From the NCBI GenBank assembly GCA_039090855.1, contig CM077013.1, positions 142,373,240-142,437,239 of the forward strand: a stretch of DNA of 64,000 nucleotides, in the 5' to 3' direction. The notes under the pieces were generated by a model. The model was not told where the DNA came from, did no database searches, and was given only the letters and a program-made list of their open reading frames with translations. Shown here piece by piece: positions 23,481 through 35,073 of this stretch. A program made the translations under genes and the position numbers. The stretch comes from Macrothele yani. Its lineage: Eukaryota > Arthropoda > Arachnida > Araneae > Macrothelidae. Numbering within the stretch: the first letter of the stretch is position 1; each line of letters opens with the position of its first letter.

Positions 23481-25022
23481 GTGCATACAGTATGAAATTG
23501 CAAAAATTTTATTTACTCAGAGTAACAAATTGCTGGAGTCGTAATTTTTGGAAAAATCCATTCATGAAATGCACAAATTTTGCTTGAACTTTAACTGGCA
23601 AGCAGAGGTAGAAAAATATTCAGAAATCTGGTAGTCAGCTAACTTTTTTAGTGACCAGAATCATAACATTGGACCGGCAATGGGGGTAGGGGGGTATATA
23701 TTTTAGTATCAAAGTCATGTACACTTCTGTACAAAAAATAATGTTTTATCCTCTGCCATTAGCTTATCGCTCTCTTGGAGAAAAAAAAAAAAAGAAAGAA
23801 AGAAAGAAAAGAAAAAAAAAACAGTGCTTGCTCTTTTTTCCGGGACTCGCAAATTCTTACATGGTTCTTCAGTGATGTTTACCGTGGTGGCCTGGACTAA
23901 TTTTTCGGTAGCCCTGGGCACAACCAGATGACCACATTTTTCACCCCCTGCTGGCGAGAAAGTACTTTTATTTGCAGTTTATGATGAAAGGAAGTTGCAA
24001 CTACATCTGACAGTCTCACTTCCTTGCTGTTTTCCAACAATGTGAGGAGTTTAGCCTGTTCGCTTCTTTCACGTTTTTTGTTTCAAATGGTTCTTCGCAA
24101 GCTTTAGATTAACAAAAAAAAAAAGACCCATTCCCAGGAATTGTTTGTGTCACAGAATGCTGATAGACTTCAACTGAGGCCATCTTTGCTTTAACACATC
24201 AACCATGAAGTGAGGATGACCATCCAAATTAATAACTAAGGCCATTGGCTGCATGAAGGTGTAACATCACAAGCAAATCCTGCAGTGCACGTATGCCATT
24301 TGCAGATAGACTGAGTGGTATTATTGCATCAATGTTTTAATCAGCGGTATCGCACATTGCTAACTTTGCAAATCGCAAGGATTTAATGATTCATAAGCTG
24401 CTGCTTTCATGCATAAAATTAAACAAATTATCTTATAAAAAAACTTCAAAATATGGTATATCACCCAAAACAATGCTAACAAAAACACTATAACACCACT
24501 GGCATGTGAAACAGTTGACAACATTTTTCATCAGCAATAAAATTTTCATTACTTTAACTTCATATCTTCATTAAAAAGTTTCTTAAAGCTGACAACATAC
24601 GGCATGAACAGAGTCGTATAAAACTAAAATGCATCCGCGCACACACACTGAAACAGAAAGCTTGCTGCAAACCCACGAAGCGCAAACCACAATAAGAATA
24701 AGATAATTTAATCTGGCAAATTCAGAAATCCTGCACTTTTCTGATTTCGTTTTCGTGAGAACATCCGATGTTTCGCCAATAACCATGGAAATCTCCCGAT
24801 GTACCGTCTCAACAACACATCGCGAGATCACCCGATCTCAGCTTGCGAATTGCCGATAGCCGCCTGCGTGTAACATCAGGAGGTTTCTCAAATTCGTCAT
24901 CTCATTGGGCAGCGCTGAAGTGACGCGGACCAATGAGGCGACAAATCGGCGTGCAAGTTTGAAATGCGTGTCGAATGTGTGATGATGATCTGTGCCTGGT
25001 GGTGGCAGTATGTAGATTCAAT
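23481..25022. other. No gene recognised; CpG-richer stretch at 24770-24970
   Basis: Mostly AT-rich. Around 24770-24970 CpG density rises and CTCATTGG..CCAATGAG (two CCAAT boxes in opposite orientation) flanks TGACGCGG, a possible promoter with no gene attached. Confidence 0.45.
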
Positions 25023-27302
25023 CATGTCATCATCATCATTGTCAACCATTTACAATCCACTGCTGGACGAAGGTCTCCCCAAGTTTCCTCCACAACGGTC
25101 TGTCTTGTGCCAGTCTCCTCCATGTCACCCCTGCATACTTTCGAATTTCATCCACCCATCTCCCATGTGGTCTTCTTCTGGGTCTTTTCCTGTCCCTTGG
25201 AATCCAATCTAAAATTTCGGCTGTCCATCGATGATCTGTCCTTCTGGCAGTATGTCCAGCCCATTGCCATTTCAGGGATTTAACTCTGATCATGATGTCT
25301 TCCACTCTTGTCATTTTTCGGATCCACGAGTTCCTCTTCTTATCTCTCCTGGTTACACCAAGCATGCACCTCTCCATGCTGCTTTGAGTTGTCTGCAGCC
25401 TTTGTATGTCTCTTTTAGTTAAGGTCCACGTCTCTGCACCATACGTAAGCACTGGAAGGATGCATTGATCAAACACTTTTCTTTTAAGACATAATGGCAT
25501 ATTGCTCTTGAAAATTATGCTGTTTCTTCCAAAAGCTCTCCAGGCAAGTTTTGTACGCCGATTAATTTCTTCATCAATGTGACCCTCACTTGATATCTGC
25601 TGTCCAAGATAAACGTACGTGTCTGTTATCTCCAGCTTTTCTCCATCAATCGATAAATCTTCATTTCTTGTAAAAGCATTGAACATCACTTTTGTCTTCT
25701 GAAAGTTCATTTTTAATCCCACTTCTTTACTCTTGTCATCAAGTTCCTGGATCATACTCTGCAGCTCTGATGGGCTAGTTGCAAAAATGACTACGTCATC
25801 AGCAAAACGAAGGTGGGTTAGATAATCTCCATTAATCTTTATCCCCTTGTTTTCCCAGCTCAGTGACTGAAAAACACCCTCCAATGTGGCATTAAAGAGC
25901 TTCGGAGATATGGTGTCACCTTGTCTCACTCCCTTTCCAATTTTTATGTGTGTTGTATTTTCAAACAGCCGAATCTTTGCACTTGCATTTTCATAGATGT
26001 TATTAATAATATTAATGTATGCATCTTCAATACCGCAGGTTTTCAGAGCCATTGTAACTGCTGATGGTTTCACCGAATCAAAGGCTTTTTCATAATCGAT
26101 AAAAGCCATGCACAATGGTAGTTCATATTCCCTCGCTCTTTCAATTAGTTCTCTCAGCACATGGATATGATCTATTGTGCTGTAGCCACTCCTGAATCCA
26201 GCTTGTTCTCTCGGTTGAGCCATGTCCAGTGTTACCTTCAAGCGGTGTGAAAGAACTTTAGTGAAGATTTTATAAACTACTGATAGGAGGCTGATAGGTC
26301 TGTAGTTTCCGAGATCCTTAATGTCACCTTTCTTATGTAGCAGGATCATTGTAGCGGTGTTCCAATCCTCAGGGATCTTTCCTTCATTAAGGCATCGAGT
26401 GAAAATTTGGGCGAGTACTGTTTCGATTTCTTCACTTGCTTCTTGTATGATGTCTACAGTAATTCCATCTTCTCCTGGAGCTTTTCCCCGCTTCATGTTC
26501 TTGATTGCATGTGCAACTTCTGCTGGAAGGACTGGAGGAACTCTGGTACTGGTATCTTTCATGATGTCTGGAGTGCATGTATCATCCCTTTCATATAATT
26601 TGGAGTAGAAATCTTTCACTCTTGTCAAAATTTCGCCTCTATTTCTTGTTACAGAACCATCTTCTTTTCTCAGTGCCATAATCTGTTTTCTTCCCTTACT
26701 GAGATGTCCCTTTGCTATCTTTAGGCTTTGGTTGTTTTCAATTGCTTTCCTCACTAGTTCACAGTTGAATTTTCTTACGTCTTCAGTGATACTTTTTCGT
26801 ACTGTCTTGCATAGCTCTATATATTCCACTTTGGAAGTCACATCTTCTTTAGTTGTCCTCATCTCTCTTCTTTTTTGCATCAACATTTCGTTTTTCCTGA
26901 TAATTTATTTACATGCAACTTGTTCTTAGACCCAGCTAATTTTGTTGCTGTTTCCATAAGAGCTTTGGTTACTTTTCTGTTAACTTCAGAGATGTCCACT
27001 TCTTCCGATGTTAGGCCTTCTAAAGCAGAGAACCTGTTCTTCAGTTCCAACTTGAAGGTATTATGGTGTTTTTTAAGGTTGGTTATGTCAATAGATTTTG
27101 TTTGTCTTATGAGCTTGCCACGTTCAAGTTTAGTGTTGAGGTGCATCTTACATCTCACCAATCTATGGTCACTACCTGTGTTGAACTTGTTTAGCACACT
27201 GCAGTCTTCTATGACGAATTTTTTGTTACACATAATAAAATCAATTTCACTTGTCGTCCCATTTGGATGTCTCCATGTCCATTTCCTGTGTGGCTTTTTC
27301 TT
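25023..27302 (-). mobile_element. RTE-clade non-LTR retrotransposon, 5'-truncated (copy A, longest)
   Basis: About 2.3 kb on the minus strand. The 5' end is truncated inside the endonuclease domain (first readable motif KWTWRHPNGTT near 27295), followed by reverse transcriptase and the RTE C-terminal domain. The 3' end is a short GATGATGATG tail at 25023-25040. RTE elements typically end in such short tandem repeats. Near-identity with the copies at 30139-31393 and 4563-5093 points to recent amplification. Confidence 0.93.
25042..27295 (-). pseudogene. RTE endonuclease-reverse transcriptase, partial
   Basis: An AP-endonuclease C-terminus (NGTTSEIDFIMCNK, then TGSDHRLVRCKM with the catalytic SDH) is followed by a linker. 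Then come RT motifs in order: NYRPISLLSVVYKIFTKVL, EQAGFRSGYSTIDHI, FIDYEKAFDSV, GVRQGDTISPKLFNA, LRFADDVVIFA (catalytic ADD) and YVYLGQQISS. The C-terminal AETWTLTKR, WAGHTARRTDHRW and GRWVDEIRKYAGV are typical of RTE. A one-base frameshift near 26887 separates the endonuclease part from the 614-codon RT part. The element would copy its RNA into nicked target DNA, but this copy lacks its 5' end and its frame is broken. Confidence 0.93.
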
Positions 27303-27315
27303 GAAGAAGGAGCAA

Positions 27316-27460
27316 TGACATCTACATCAGCATTCACAATGCATCGCGGTAATCGCCTTTGCGATATATCGTAGTTTCGTCTGTCGAAAAACCATAACAT
27401 CGATGCAAAATTCTCATCGGGTTATCGCGATGTATTGATACATTGCCCAGCTCTAGAGGT
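27316..27460. repeat. Possible hAT-type terminus
   Basis: Ends ..CGCGATGTATTGATACATTGCCCAGCTCTAG. Its inverse starts CTAGAGCTGGGCAATGTATC, a common hAT end form, with a second CATCGCG inverted inside. The partner end is not visible, perhaps removed by the RTE insertion. Confidence 0.35.
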
Positions 27461-28192
27461 TGCTCTGTGTTTTTTCAAGTTTTTGCCTAACCATTCGCCA
27501 AAACAATTCTTTTCGATGGAGTTTTATGATAAATAATACAAAAAGGTAATCGCCAAAACTTTTTTTTCATCGCCCAAACGATTCTTTCTACGCCAATTGG
27601 GAAGAATGCAATCGGCAGCGCGACCGCAGCATATTTATAAGGTGTAGATGTGCAAATTTTTGTTAAGTGACTTGTTACAAAAATTGTTAAGGGGCATTAC
27701 GTACGTGCTTTACGTAACGACCGTTACGCAATTTTTGGATAACTTCAGAAATCCGGAAATTTTCATGAATTCGGCACTCGTCCGGTCCCACTGATGCCAA
27801 ATTTTTTAGGTTTTACTGTACAGCAAGCAATGTGTGTGAAATGGACCTTTATGGCAAAATATTAAAATACTGGTCTATGAGCCTCATAAAAACAAGAGAC
27901 TAATTAAAGAAAGTTTTTACATCCAGAAAAGCATTTCAAAAATTATAAATAGCAATTTCAACAACTTAATTCAAAAATAGTAGATTCTTAAAGTACATAA
28001 GGAAAAGGTTTATTGTTGTCTGTTAGTCAAGTAATTTTTGAAAAGTGAATAAGTATTACGCCTGATTATTATATTAATTTAATAACTGACAACTGCAAGA
28101 GGAACCCGGCAATAAAATTTTAATTCTTTGTTTAAAAGGAACTTTTGATACAGTTCTTATACATTGAGAACAGGCCTTGGTATATACTTACA
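27461..28192. other. No gene recognised
   Basis: AT-rich sequence with no coding or repeat signature that I can support. Confidence 0.5.
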
Positions 28193-28263
28193 CCTTAACA
28201 GTGTAATCAGGTTAGCTTTGCCCCTATACTCGGGGCAAAGCTAACCTGATTACACTGTTAAGG
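28193..28263. repeat. Perfect 32-bp hairpin with 7-nt loop
   Basis: Arms 28193-28224 and 28232-28263 are exact inverse complements (CCTTAACAGTG..TTTGCCCC); the loop is TATACTC. A partial, diverged relative (GGTTAGCCTTGTCTCGAGTATAG) lies at about 28815-28840. Confidence 0.95.
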
Positions 28264-29477
28264 TTTTGAAACCGATTCACTGACATGAAATCTCGTTTAT
28301 CAGTATTTCTCCATGCACTAATGGGGTGCTGTGTGTCGCAGACGCTCCCCTAAGGGTGATTCTGAAGGTGAGACAAAAGAAAACTTTCCTGCGCTCAATC
28401 AGTGTCCCCTTTTACCCCGACCACCAGACAAACTATTTCTGAATGGGTATTTTAAAACAGCAACAAGGAAAAAGGGAGTAAGCTCATTACAATGACCACC
28501 AAGCCATTATCTCTGGCTAACAATTCTCACCTCCCAGTTGCAGTCAATGTCCTCAGTGTTAACTGTATATCCTCTTTGAAACAAAACAGAAGTAATAATG
28601 GTGCCACCAAAATGCTAATATTTGTTTTTTTTAGAAACACAACAGAATATGGGATCATCTTTTTTTTTTAATGTGCTTACATACGACATTTAGAACATCC
28701 ATATATATATTCATGTGCTTTCTTAGGTCGCAGTTCAAGCTCAAACACTGCTTTTAAACTGGAACTATATTACGCAGTGGAAGTACACACTCCATAACTT
28801 AAACTGCATATTCGGGTTAGCCTTGTCTCGAGTATAGAGGCCAGAAACGTCTGTAAAAACAAAAGAACTCAGATGTGAAAATTATGTGAAAGCTCAAGTT
28901 AAAATAGAATTGGGTATATCAATCTGAGTAAAACCCAAACTCTTCAGTGAGTGTTTTAATTGCCATACAAAACATTTTTAGTTTTTATTTAATCTACAAG
29001 CAAAAACTATTTGCAAAATCTGCTAATAATTTGGAAACTATCCGCATACAGTGTACGTATACATTCTGCTACTCTGGGCATGAAATCGGAAAACCTCTGA
29101 ATTTCACACATCTGCCACTTTTTATTGCATGATGGTAAACATGTTTTGTGGTATGGTTTTTCCAACTTACATTCATTTGTTAATACTGCTGGATCATGTA
29201 CATTTCATACAATCACTGCATGATAGTTTTATACTTTCTAAGAAATTATGATGAATCTGAACTTTTATTATTTCACTTTTGGCTTGACCTTTACCTGAAA
29301 TTATAAATTTCTGCAAATGATCACAGGATCTAATTCACAGCACAGATTAAATATTTTTCATTACCAAAATAAAATGAATTGAATTGAATTTCAGTCTCAC
29401 TCCTCTCTATCTATCTACCTAACTGTCTATATATATATATATTTTTCTATCTCTCTATATCTCTTTATCAATCTGTT

Positions 29478-29480
<3 letters not shown>
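28264..29480. other. No gene; contains a dispersed repeat at about 28976-29085
   Basis: The stretch 28976-29085 (TTTAATCTACAAGCAAAAACT..TTTGGAAACTATCC) matches 34108-34213 in inverted orientation, so it is a dispersed repeat. The rest is AT-rich with no gene signature. Confidence 0.6.

Positions 29481-29556
<76 letters not shown>
29481..29556. repeat. (CT)n microsatellite
   Basis: About 38 uninterrupted CT units, preceded by imperfect CTAT and TA repeats from about 29405. Confidence 0.97.
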
Positions 29557-29559
<3 letters not shown>

Positions 29560-29754
29560 TTTAACCCTAGTCCAAATTTATTTTCTTTCTGTTCTTTGAC
29601 TCTAGGTACAAAATAAATGCGTAGCAACTCATTTTCAAACCCCTTCCTTCCCACTAAAATAGATTGTTCCATCATAAACGAGCCTGGACGAATGTATGTG
29701 TGCTTTTGCTGCAAAAATAGCTTTTCTTAAAATAAGGAAGAGGAACTCATGGAC

Positions 29755-29912
29755 CAGGAAAATGACAAGAGTTGACATCTTGATCAAAATGAAGACCCAC
29801 AAATGGCAATGCAGCCGGTGGGGCGCATTGCTAAAAGAAATGACCACTGTCGAACAACTGACATTTTAGATTGGATACCAAGGGGCAGGAAAACACCCAG
29901 AAGACCACCTCA
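29755..29912 (+). mobile_element. Old RTE 3' fragment
   Basis: Diverged version of the RTE region that encodes NSWIRKMTRVED..KWQWAGH..LDWIPRDRKRPRRRP in copy A. Many substitutions, no open frame. Confidence 0.7.
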
Positions 29913-30138
29913 TTAAAGATGGGTAATCTGAAGGTGGTCAATGGGCAAAATAGATGCAAGATAAAAAAAAATTGCACGGGTAGAAATTAAAAAAAAAAAA
30001 AAAGAGAGACAGAGAAAAGAACTGACCATCTTATATTTCTTCTGCCTAAAAAAGAGGTTAACCTAATAACTACAGAAATTGCAATGATAACTAGCATCAA
30101 GAACACTCTGCCCTCTGTACCGAAAATTCCATCTCCAT

Positions 30139-31393
30139 TTTTATAAAATCTTCACTAAAGTTCTTTCACACCGCTTGAAGGTGACACTGGACATGGCTCA
30201 ACCGAGAGAACAAGCTGGATTCAGGAGTGGCTACAGCACAATAGATCATATCCACGTGCTCAGAGAACTAATTGAAAGAGCGAGGGAATATGAACTTCCA
30301 TTGTGCATGGCTTTTATCGATTATGAAAAAGCCTTTGATTCGGTGAAACCATCAGCAGTTACAATGGCTCTGAAAACCTGCGGTATTGAAGATGCATACA
30401 TTAATATTATTAATAACATCTATGAAAATGCAAGTGCAAAGATTAGGCTGTTTGAAAATACAACACACGTAAAAATTGGAAAGGGAGTGAGACAAGGTGA
30501 CACCATATCTCCGAAGCTCTTTAATGCCACATTGGAGGGTGTTTTTCAGTCACTGAGCTGGGAAAACAAGGGGATAAAGATTAATGGAGATTATCTAACC
30601 CACCTTCGTTTTGCTGATGACGTAGTCATTTTTGCAACTAGCCCATCAGAGCTGCAGAGTATGATCCAGGAACTTGATGACAAGAGTAAAGAAGTGGGAT
30701 TAAAAATGAACTTTCAGAAGACAAAAGTGATGTTCAATGCTTTTACAAGAAATGAAGATTTATCGATTGATGGAGAAAAGCTGGAGATAACAGACACGTA
30801 CGTTTATCTTGGACAGCAGATATCAAGTGAGGGTCACATTGATGAAGAAATTAATCGGCGTACAAAACTTGCCTGGAGAGCTTTTGGAAGAAACAGCATA
30901 ATTTTCAAGAGCAATATGCCATTATGTCTTAAAAGAAAAGTGTTTGATCAGTGCATCCTTCCAGTGCTTACGTATGGTGCAGAGACGTGGACCTTAACTA
31001 AAAGAGACATACAAAGGCTGCAGACAACTCAAAGCAGCATGGAGAGGTGCATGCTTGGTGTAACCAGGAGAGATAAGAAGAGGAACTCGTGGATCCGAAA
31101 ATGACAAGAGTGGAAGACATCATGATCAGAGTTAAATCCCTGAAATGGCAATGGGCTGGACATACTGCCAGAAGGACAGATCATCGATGGACAGCCGAAA
31201 TTTTAGATTGGATTCCAAGGGACAGGAAAAGACCCAGAAGAAGACCACATGGGAGATGGGTGGATGAAATTCGAAAGTATGCAGGGGTGACATGGAGGAG
31301 ACTGGCACAAGACAGACCGTTGTGGAGGAAACTTGGGGAGACCTTCGTCCAGCAGTGGATTGATAGTGGTTGACAATGATGATGATGATGATA
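30139..31393 (+). mobile_element. RTE retrotransposon, 5'-truncated (copy B)
   Basis: Nearly identical to copy A from TTTATAAAATCTTCACTAAAG to the GATGATGATG tail. The sequence just upstream (about 30020-30138) looks like a much older, diverged version of the neighbouring RTE region, so the young copy begins sharply inside old RTE-like sequence. Confidence 0.92.
30175..31373 (+). pseudogene. RTE reverse transcriptase, partial, one frameshift
   Basis: Open from 30175 to 31104 with EQAGFRSGYSTIDHI, FIDYEKAFDSV, GVRQGDTISPKLF and FADDVVIFA. It stops at WIRK because an A-run near 31096 has four A where copy A has five. The following frame (31089-31373) continues with KMTRVEDIMIRV to the same C-terminus. 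Missing the endonuclease and the first RT motifs. The single frameshift suggests a young insertion. Confidence 0.92.
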
Positions 31394-31509
31394 TTATGTT
31401 TACAAGAGAAATCGTCGCTGCAACCTACTTCCAGTTTTGGAAATGTTTTCTTAACTTTAGATCTTAAATGCAATCATAATATGTAACTAAATGATGTTTA
31501 AACAATAAC

Positions 31510-31960
31510 ACAGTGCGGCGAAAATACCGCAAGAGGAGGGGGGAGAGAAGAGAGAGAAAATGATTACAGGAGAAATGGCATGCTTTAGCTTCCTTTGTTG
31601 AAAACTTTCGCTTTAATTTTACGTTTACCGGAGAAATTTTTCGCCCCGTCCAACTTTCGTTTTTGGAAGAATTTCCTCAATTTTCAAGCTGAAATACAGA
31701 CATTTAAAAAATAAAATTATATTTAACAACCACACTGAGCAGAGAGAGACCAGCGCAGGAAAAATAATTTAAGATTACAGGTCTCCGTCCAACTTCCGTT
31801 TTCAGAAATTGCCTCCATTTTCAAGCTGAAACACAAACATTTATGCAATAAAAGGGTATTTAATAGCAACACCAGACAGAGGGAACATTGGGGGGGGGAT
31901 TGCGATTACGGGAGGAATCTTCACTCCATCTAACTTCCGTTTTCGGAAAGTTTAAAAAAA
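31510..31960 (+). repeat. R1 repeat family, further copies
   Basis: At least two units with AACTTYCGTTTT, TTTTCAAGCTGAAAYACA, CATTTAWRNAATAAAA and CGATTACGGG, as at 10613-11345, in the same orientation. Confidence 0.65.
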
Positions 31961-32104
31961 AATGAATTCCATCCAAAAACAACAGAAAACTTACATACAT
32001 GATCAGGAGTCTGCAATGAAATGAAGGATTTAAAAAAGTTATGGTGTGTCGTTTCTGTCTGCAAGACCAAAATAAAATCTACCGTTGCCCGTCGCAGCAA
32101 TCTG

Positions 32105-32213
32105 CTACGGTGGGGGGTGAAATTTGAAAGAATGCTGGAGTGATACACTCAAGACAAAGTTGTGGAAGGAACTTGAGGAAGAGACCATCCAGCAGTAAAT
32201 TGATAATGATTGG
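32105..32213 (+). mobile_element. RTE 3' end remnant
   Basis: A degraded match to the last codons and end of the RTE (GTGAAATTYGAAAG..GTTGTGGARGGAACTTG..CCAGCAGT..ATTGATAATG). Short and old. Confidence 0.65.
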
Positions 32214-34107
32214 TGATACGTAAGAGTATATACATCCTATGGGTATCCCCCCCCCCCCGTCATCATCTTTTTCTTGTTTTAGCTCTTGAAGAAGTCAGAT
32301 CCCCTCTGAAATTATCATGTTCTACCGCCTGTGCTTGCTGGCATTTTTACAGGTTACGTGTTCATGAACTAAATACCATTTGAAAAGAACAAAAGTTTGG
32401 ATTCATCGCAATACCTAATGTCAGATATTCTGATTAATATTGGAAAGGATACACTTGAATCAAACAATACAGGGCTAAACTCAGCAGCAATGTTCGTCAT
32501 GCAGCATGTACAAAAGTGAATTCCACCAGGACAAGTGTACCAGAAATAGTGTACACAGTTTCTTCTTGCATTTTCAGCAAGAGAGCAGAATACCTTCATT
32601 TCAGCACACATAGGTGATTCCTGACATTATTTGTCTGTCTTGGTGGAACAACAAAGCTGAAGGTTTACAGAGTTTAATTGCAAAGAAAAGAGTCATACAG
32701 GCAGAGTGAGGTAAATGCATTCGTGTGGCAAAGAAATTAAATCTACGCCACACTACCTGTCTTAACCGAAAAAGTAAGCAGGAGTAGACGATAGAAATTT
32801 GATCATTCTTAAAATAATTCATTCTACTTTTTAAAAACTCTAAATACATTATATGTGTGTGCACGTGTTGTGCGAGTGTTGAGCATGCGTAGGAGCTGGA
32901 GTGTGCGTGTCATTTTATGTCGGTAACGAGGGGTGTATTTGTTTTCATTCAAAATGAAGGTTATGAAAGGTTCTGGTTTTTTTTTTCCATTTAAAAGCAA
33001 GGATGTCTGACTATATTTGAGACATTTTCTTCAAATGGGTAAACTTCTAATTCGTCATTTCCATTGCTTTACTTTCACACAAAATGCCATTAAAATACAA
33101 AACAAGATTTTTATCTTTTTAATTGTAAAGAAATTACCTTGACCTACATTAAAATGCTAACTTAGTAATTTTAAACCATCCACTAACAGTTATTGCATAT
33201 CTTATTTTCTTTCTGTTTGAAAGAGTGAGATCAGTAGTATACCCATACAGTGATTCTTGCCAAGAACAAACACCGGCTGAAATGTGAGTTCTGAGGAGCG
33301 GAGGGAGAGATACTGGATAGCAGTTTATTTCCACCCAGCATAAGAGAACCTTCCCATCTTAACAAATTGGAAGTGAGACCCTATTATCTCCATTGTATTT
33401 GTACTGCCCTCTTGAAATTGATGTAATAGCATCTGACAGGAAGAAATGGGAAAATGATATTCTGCTGACTAGATTTACATCATGAAATCTGAGGCATATA
33501 ACCTTTCAAGAACAACTAAATGCTGTCCTCTTACTATTTCCATGACAAGTCTTACCCTGAACTCAGACTTTGTTTTTTGAAAAAAATTCTTTGCATATTG
33601 TTTTGGGGAGTGAGAGAGGGAGGAAGCAGGAATGCATAAGTTATTCTTTGCCACAGTAGATACAACACTCTTGTTTCTTCATGCTGAAAAAAGAAAAATT
33701 CTTTATCGAACAGAGAGAGGTACAACAACAATGACTTTTTCCATTCACATCGTCTGCTTTTAGACATACTGCCACACCATTTCTACAAATCAGGTAAGTG
33801 GAGGGGAAGCAAGTATCACACAGAAGGAGGTCATGACATTACTGCACCCAGACATGAAAATGAAATTTCTGCTTCCAGAAATCTGACTGGAAAAATGTCA
33901 AAGATTTACCACATATTTTTCAGCTTTGACTCATGCAAAATTTGCTAGCTGCATGTCAAACTTATTTTTGTACTCATGATTGCATCTCTGTTCCTAAAAG
34001 ACAGCACAACTAATTTCAAGTTTTATTAATACAAAACTTTCTCACTAGGTGGTAGAAATTTATGGCACAGCTGAAGAAAGAAACATGCTACATTTTTGTG
34101 ATAACAA
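32214..34107. other. No gene recognised
   Basis: C-run at 32249-32258. No exon or mobile-element signature. Confidence 0.5.
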
Positions 34108-34213
34108 TATCCAGAGTTGCAGAATGTAGACATATGTGCATATTCTGTATGTGGATAGTTTCCAAATTATTAGCAAATTCTGCTGATAGTTTTTGCTTGT
34201 AGATTAAAAAAAA
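34108..34213 (-). repeat. Dispersed repeat, inverse of 28976-29085
   Basis: About 105 bp, highly similar to the copy near 29 kb in the opposite orientation (CTATCCACATACAG, TTTGCTTGTAGATT). It adjoins a T-rich SINE tail. Confidence 0.75.
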
Positions 34214-34240
34214 AAAAAAACTGTTATTTACAATTTTTTT

Positions 34241-34466
34241 CTTTTTTTTTTTTTTTTCGATTGAGGATTTAATGATCACTGTGAACAACTCAGTTGGCTA
34301 TAAGCAGTCACCCACCCCTAATTTAGGGCATCTGGTTCCAAGAAAAGGAAAGAGCTAATGCCAGAAGACAAATATACATCCATATCACACCAGGATTCGA
34401 ACTTGGACCTATCTCGGACAACTGATCAGAAGCCATCGCTTAGACCACTGTGTCACTGGGGTGGTC
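34241..34466 (-). repeat. tRNA-derived SINE, copy 4 (older)
   Basis: T-rich tail at 34236-34258, tRNA head at 34466 (GACCACCCCAGTGACACAG on the minus strand), with B-box region GTTCGAATCC. Several substitutions relative to the 57-kb copies. Confidence 0.9.
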
Positions 34467-35073
34467 CAGACAAACTTTCCTTTTTGCTTTAGATTTCCCA
34501 TTTACTGTCACCACTTCAAGATCTTATAGACTAAATAAATACGTAAAACTAATAAAAACCACATAGAAATGTGGTTTCCCAATAACAAAAATATGATGGA
34601 AGTTGGACCATGTGAATTCTACCTACCTCATTTGTGGTAGAAGGTGAAATACAAATCTAGCCACTTCACTCAAGTTGCTGCACATTCAATCATAATGTAC
34701 TTAGTTTTGTCCTCATTGGAACTGAAATGTTCTAATAATTACCTATTGTTTTATCAATTTTTCTTTAAATTATCTTATTCTATTGCTACCGTGGTTCACG
34801 CTTTGCAGCAAATTTTCTGTTTCAATGATTGTGTCCACAGATACATTTTTTTCTTTATACAACTCTACAACATCTCAGGTGGAGTTCACTAGAAATATCC
34901 AACATGATACTGAAATACTTCTGCAAAAAAACACCTATTTATATTTACATTAAAACATGCTTGTTATGGCTATGACTTGTGCAGATCCTCCCTTGCCAAC
35001 TGCTATCACAAGAAGCAGGCAAGTTCAACTACTTGCTATATCTACCCAACCACAAAATCTTATTTCTTATCTA
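34467..35073. other. No gene recognised
   Basis: AT-rich. Nothing supported. Confidence 0.5.

Noticed and set aside
28193..28263. microRNA precursor
   Set aside because: A perfect 32-bp stem without bulges and with a 7-nt loop is unlike animal precursors; an inverted duplication is more likely.
29481..29556. CRISPR-like array
   Set aside because: A simple dinucleotide repeat in a eukaryotic sequence; no repeat-spacer arrangement anywhere in the window.
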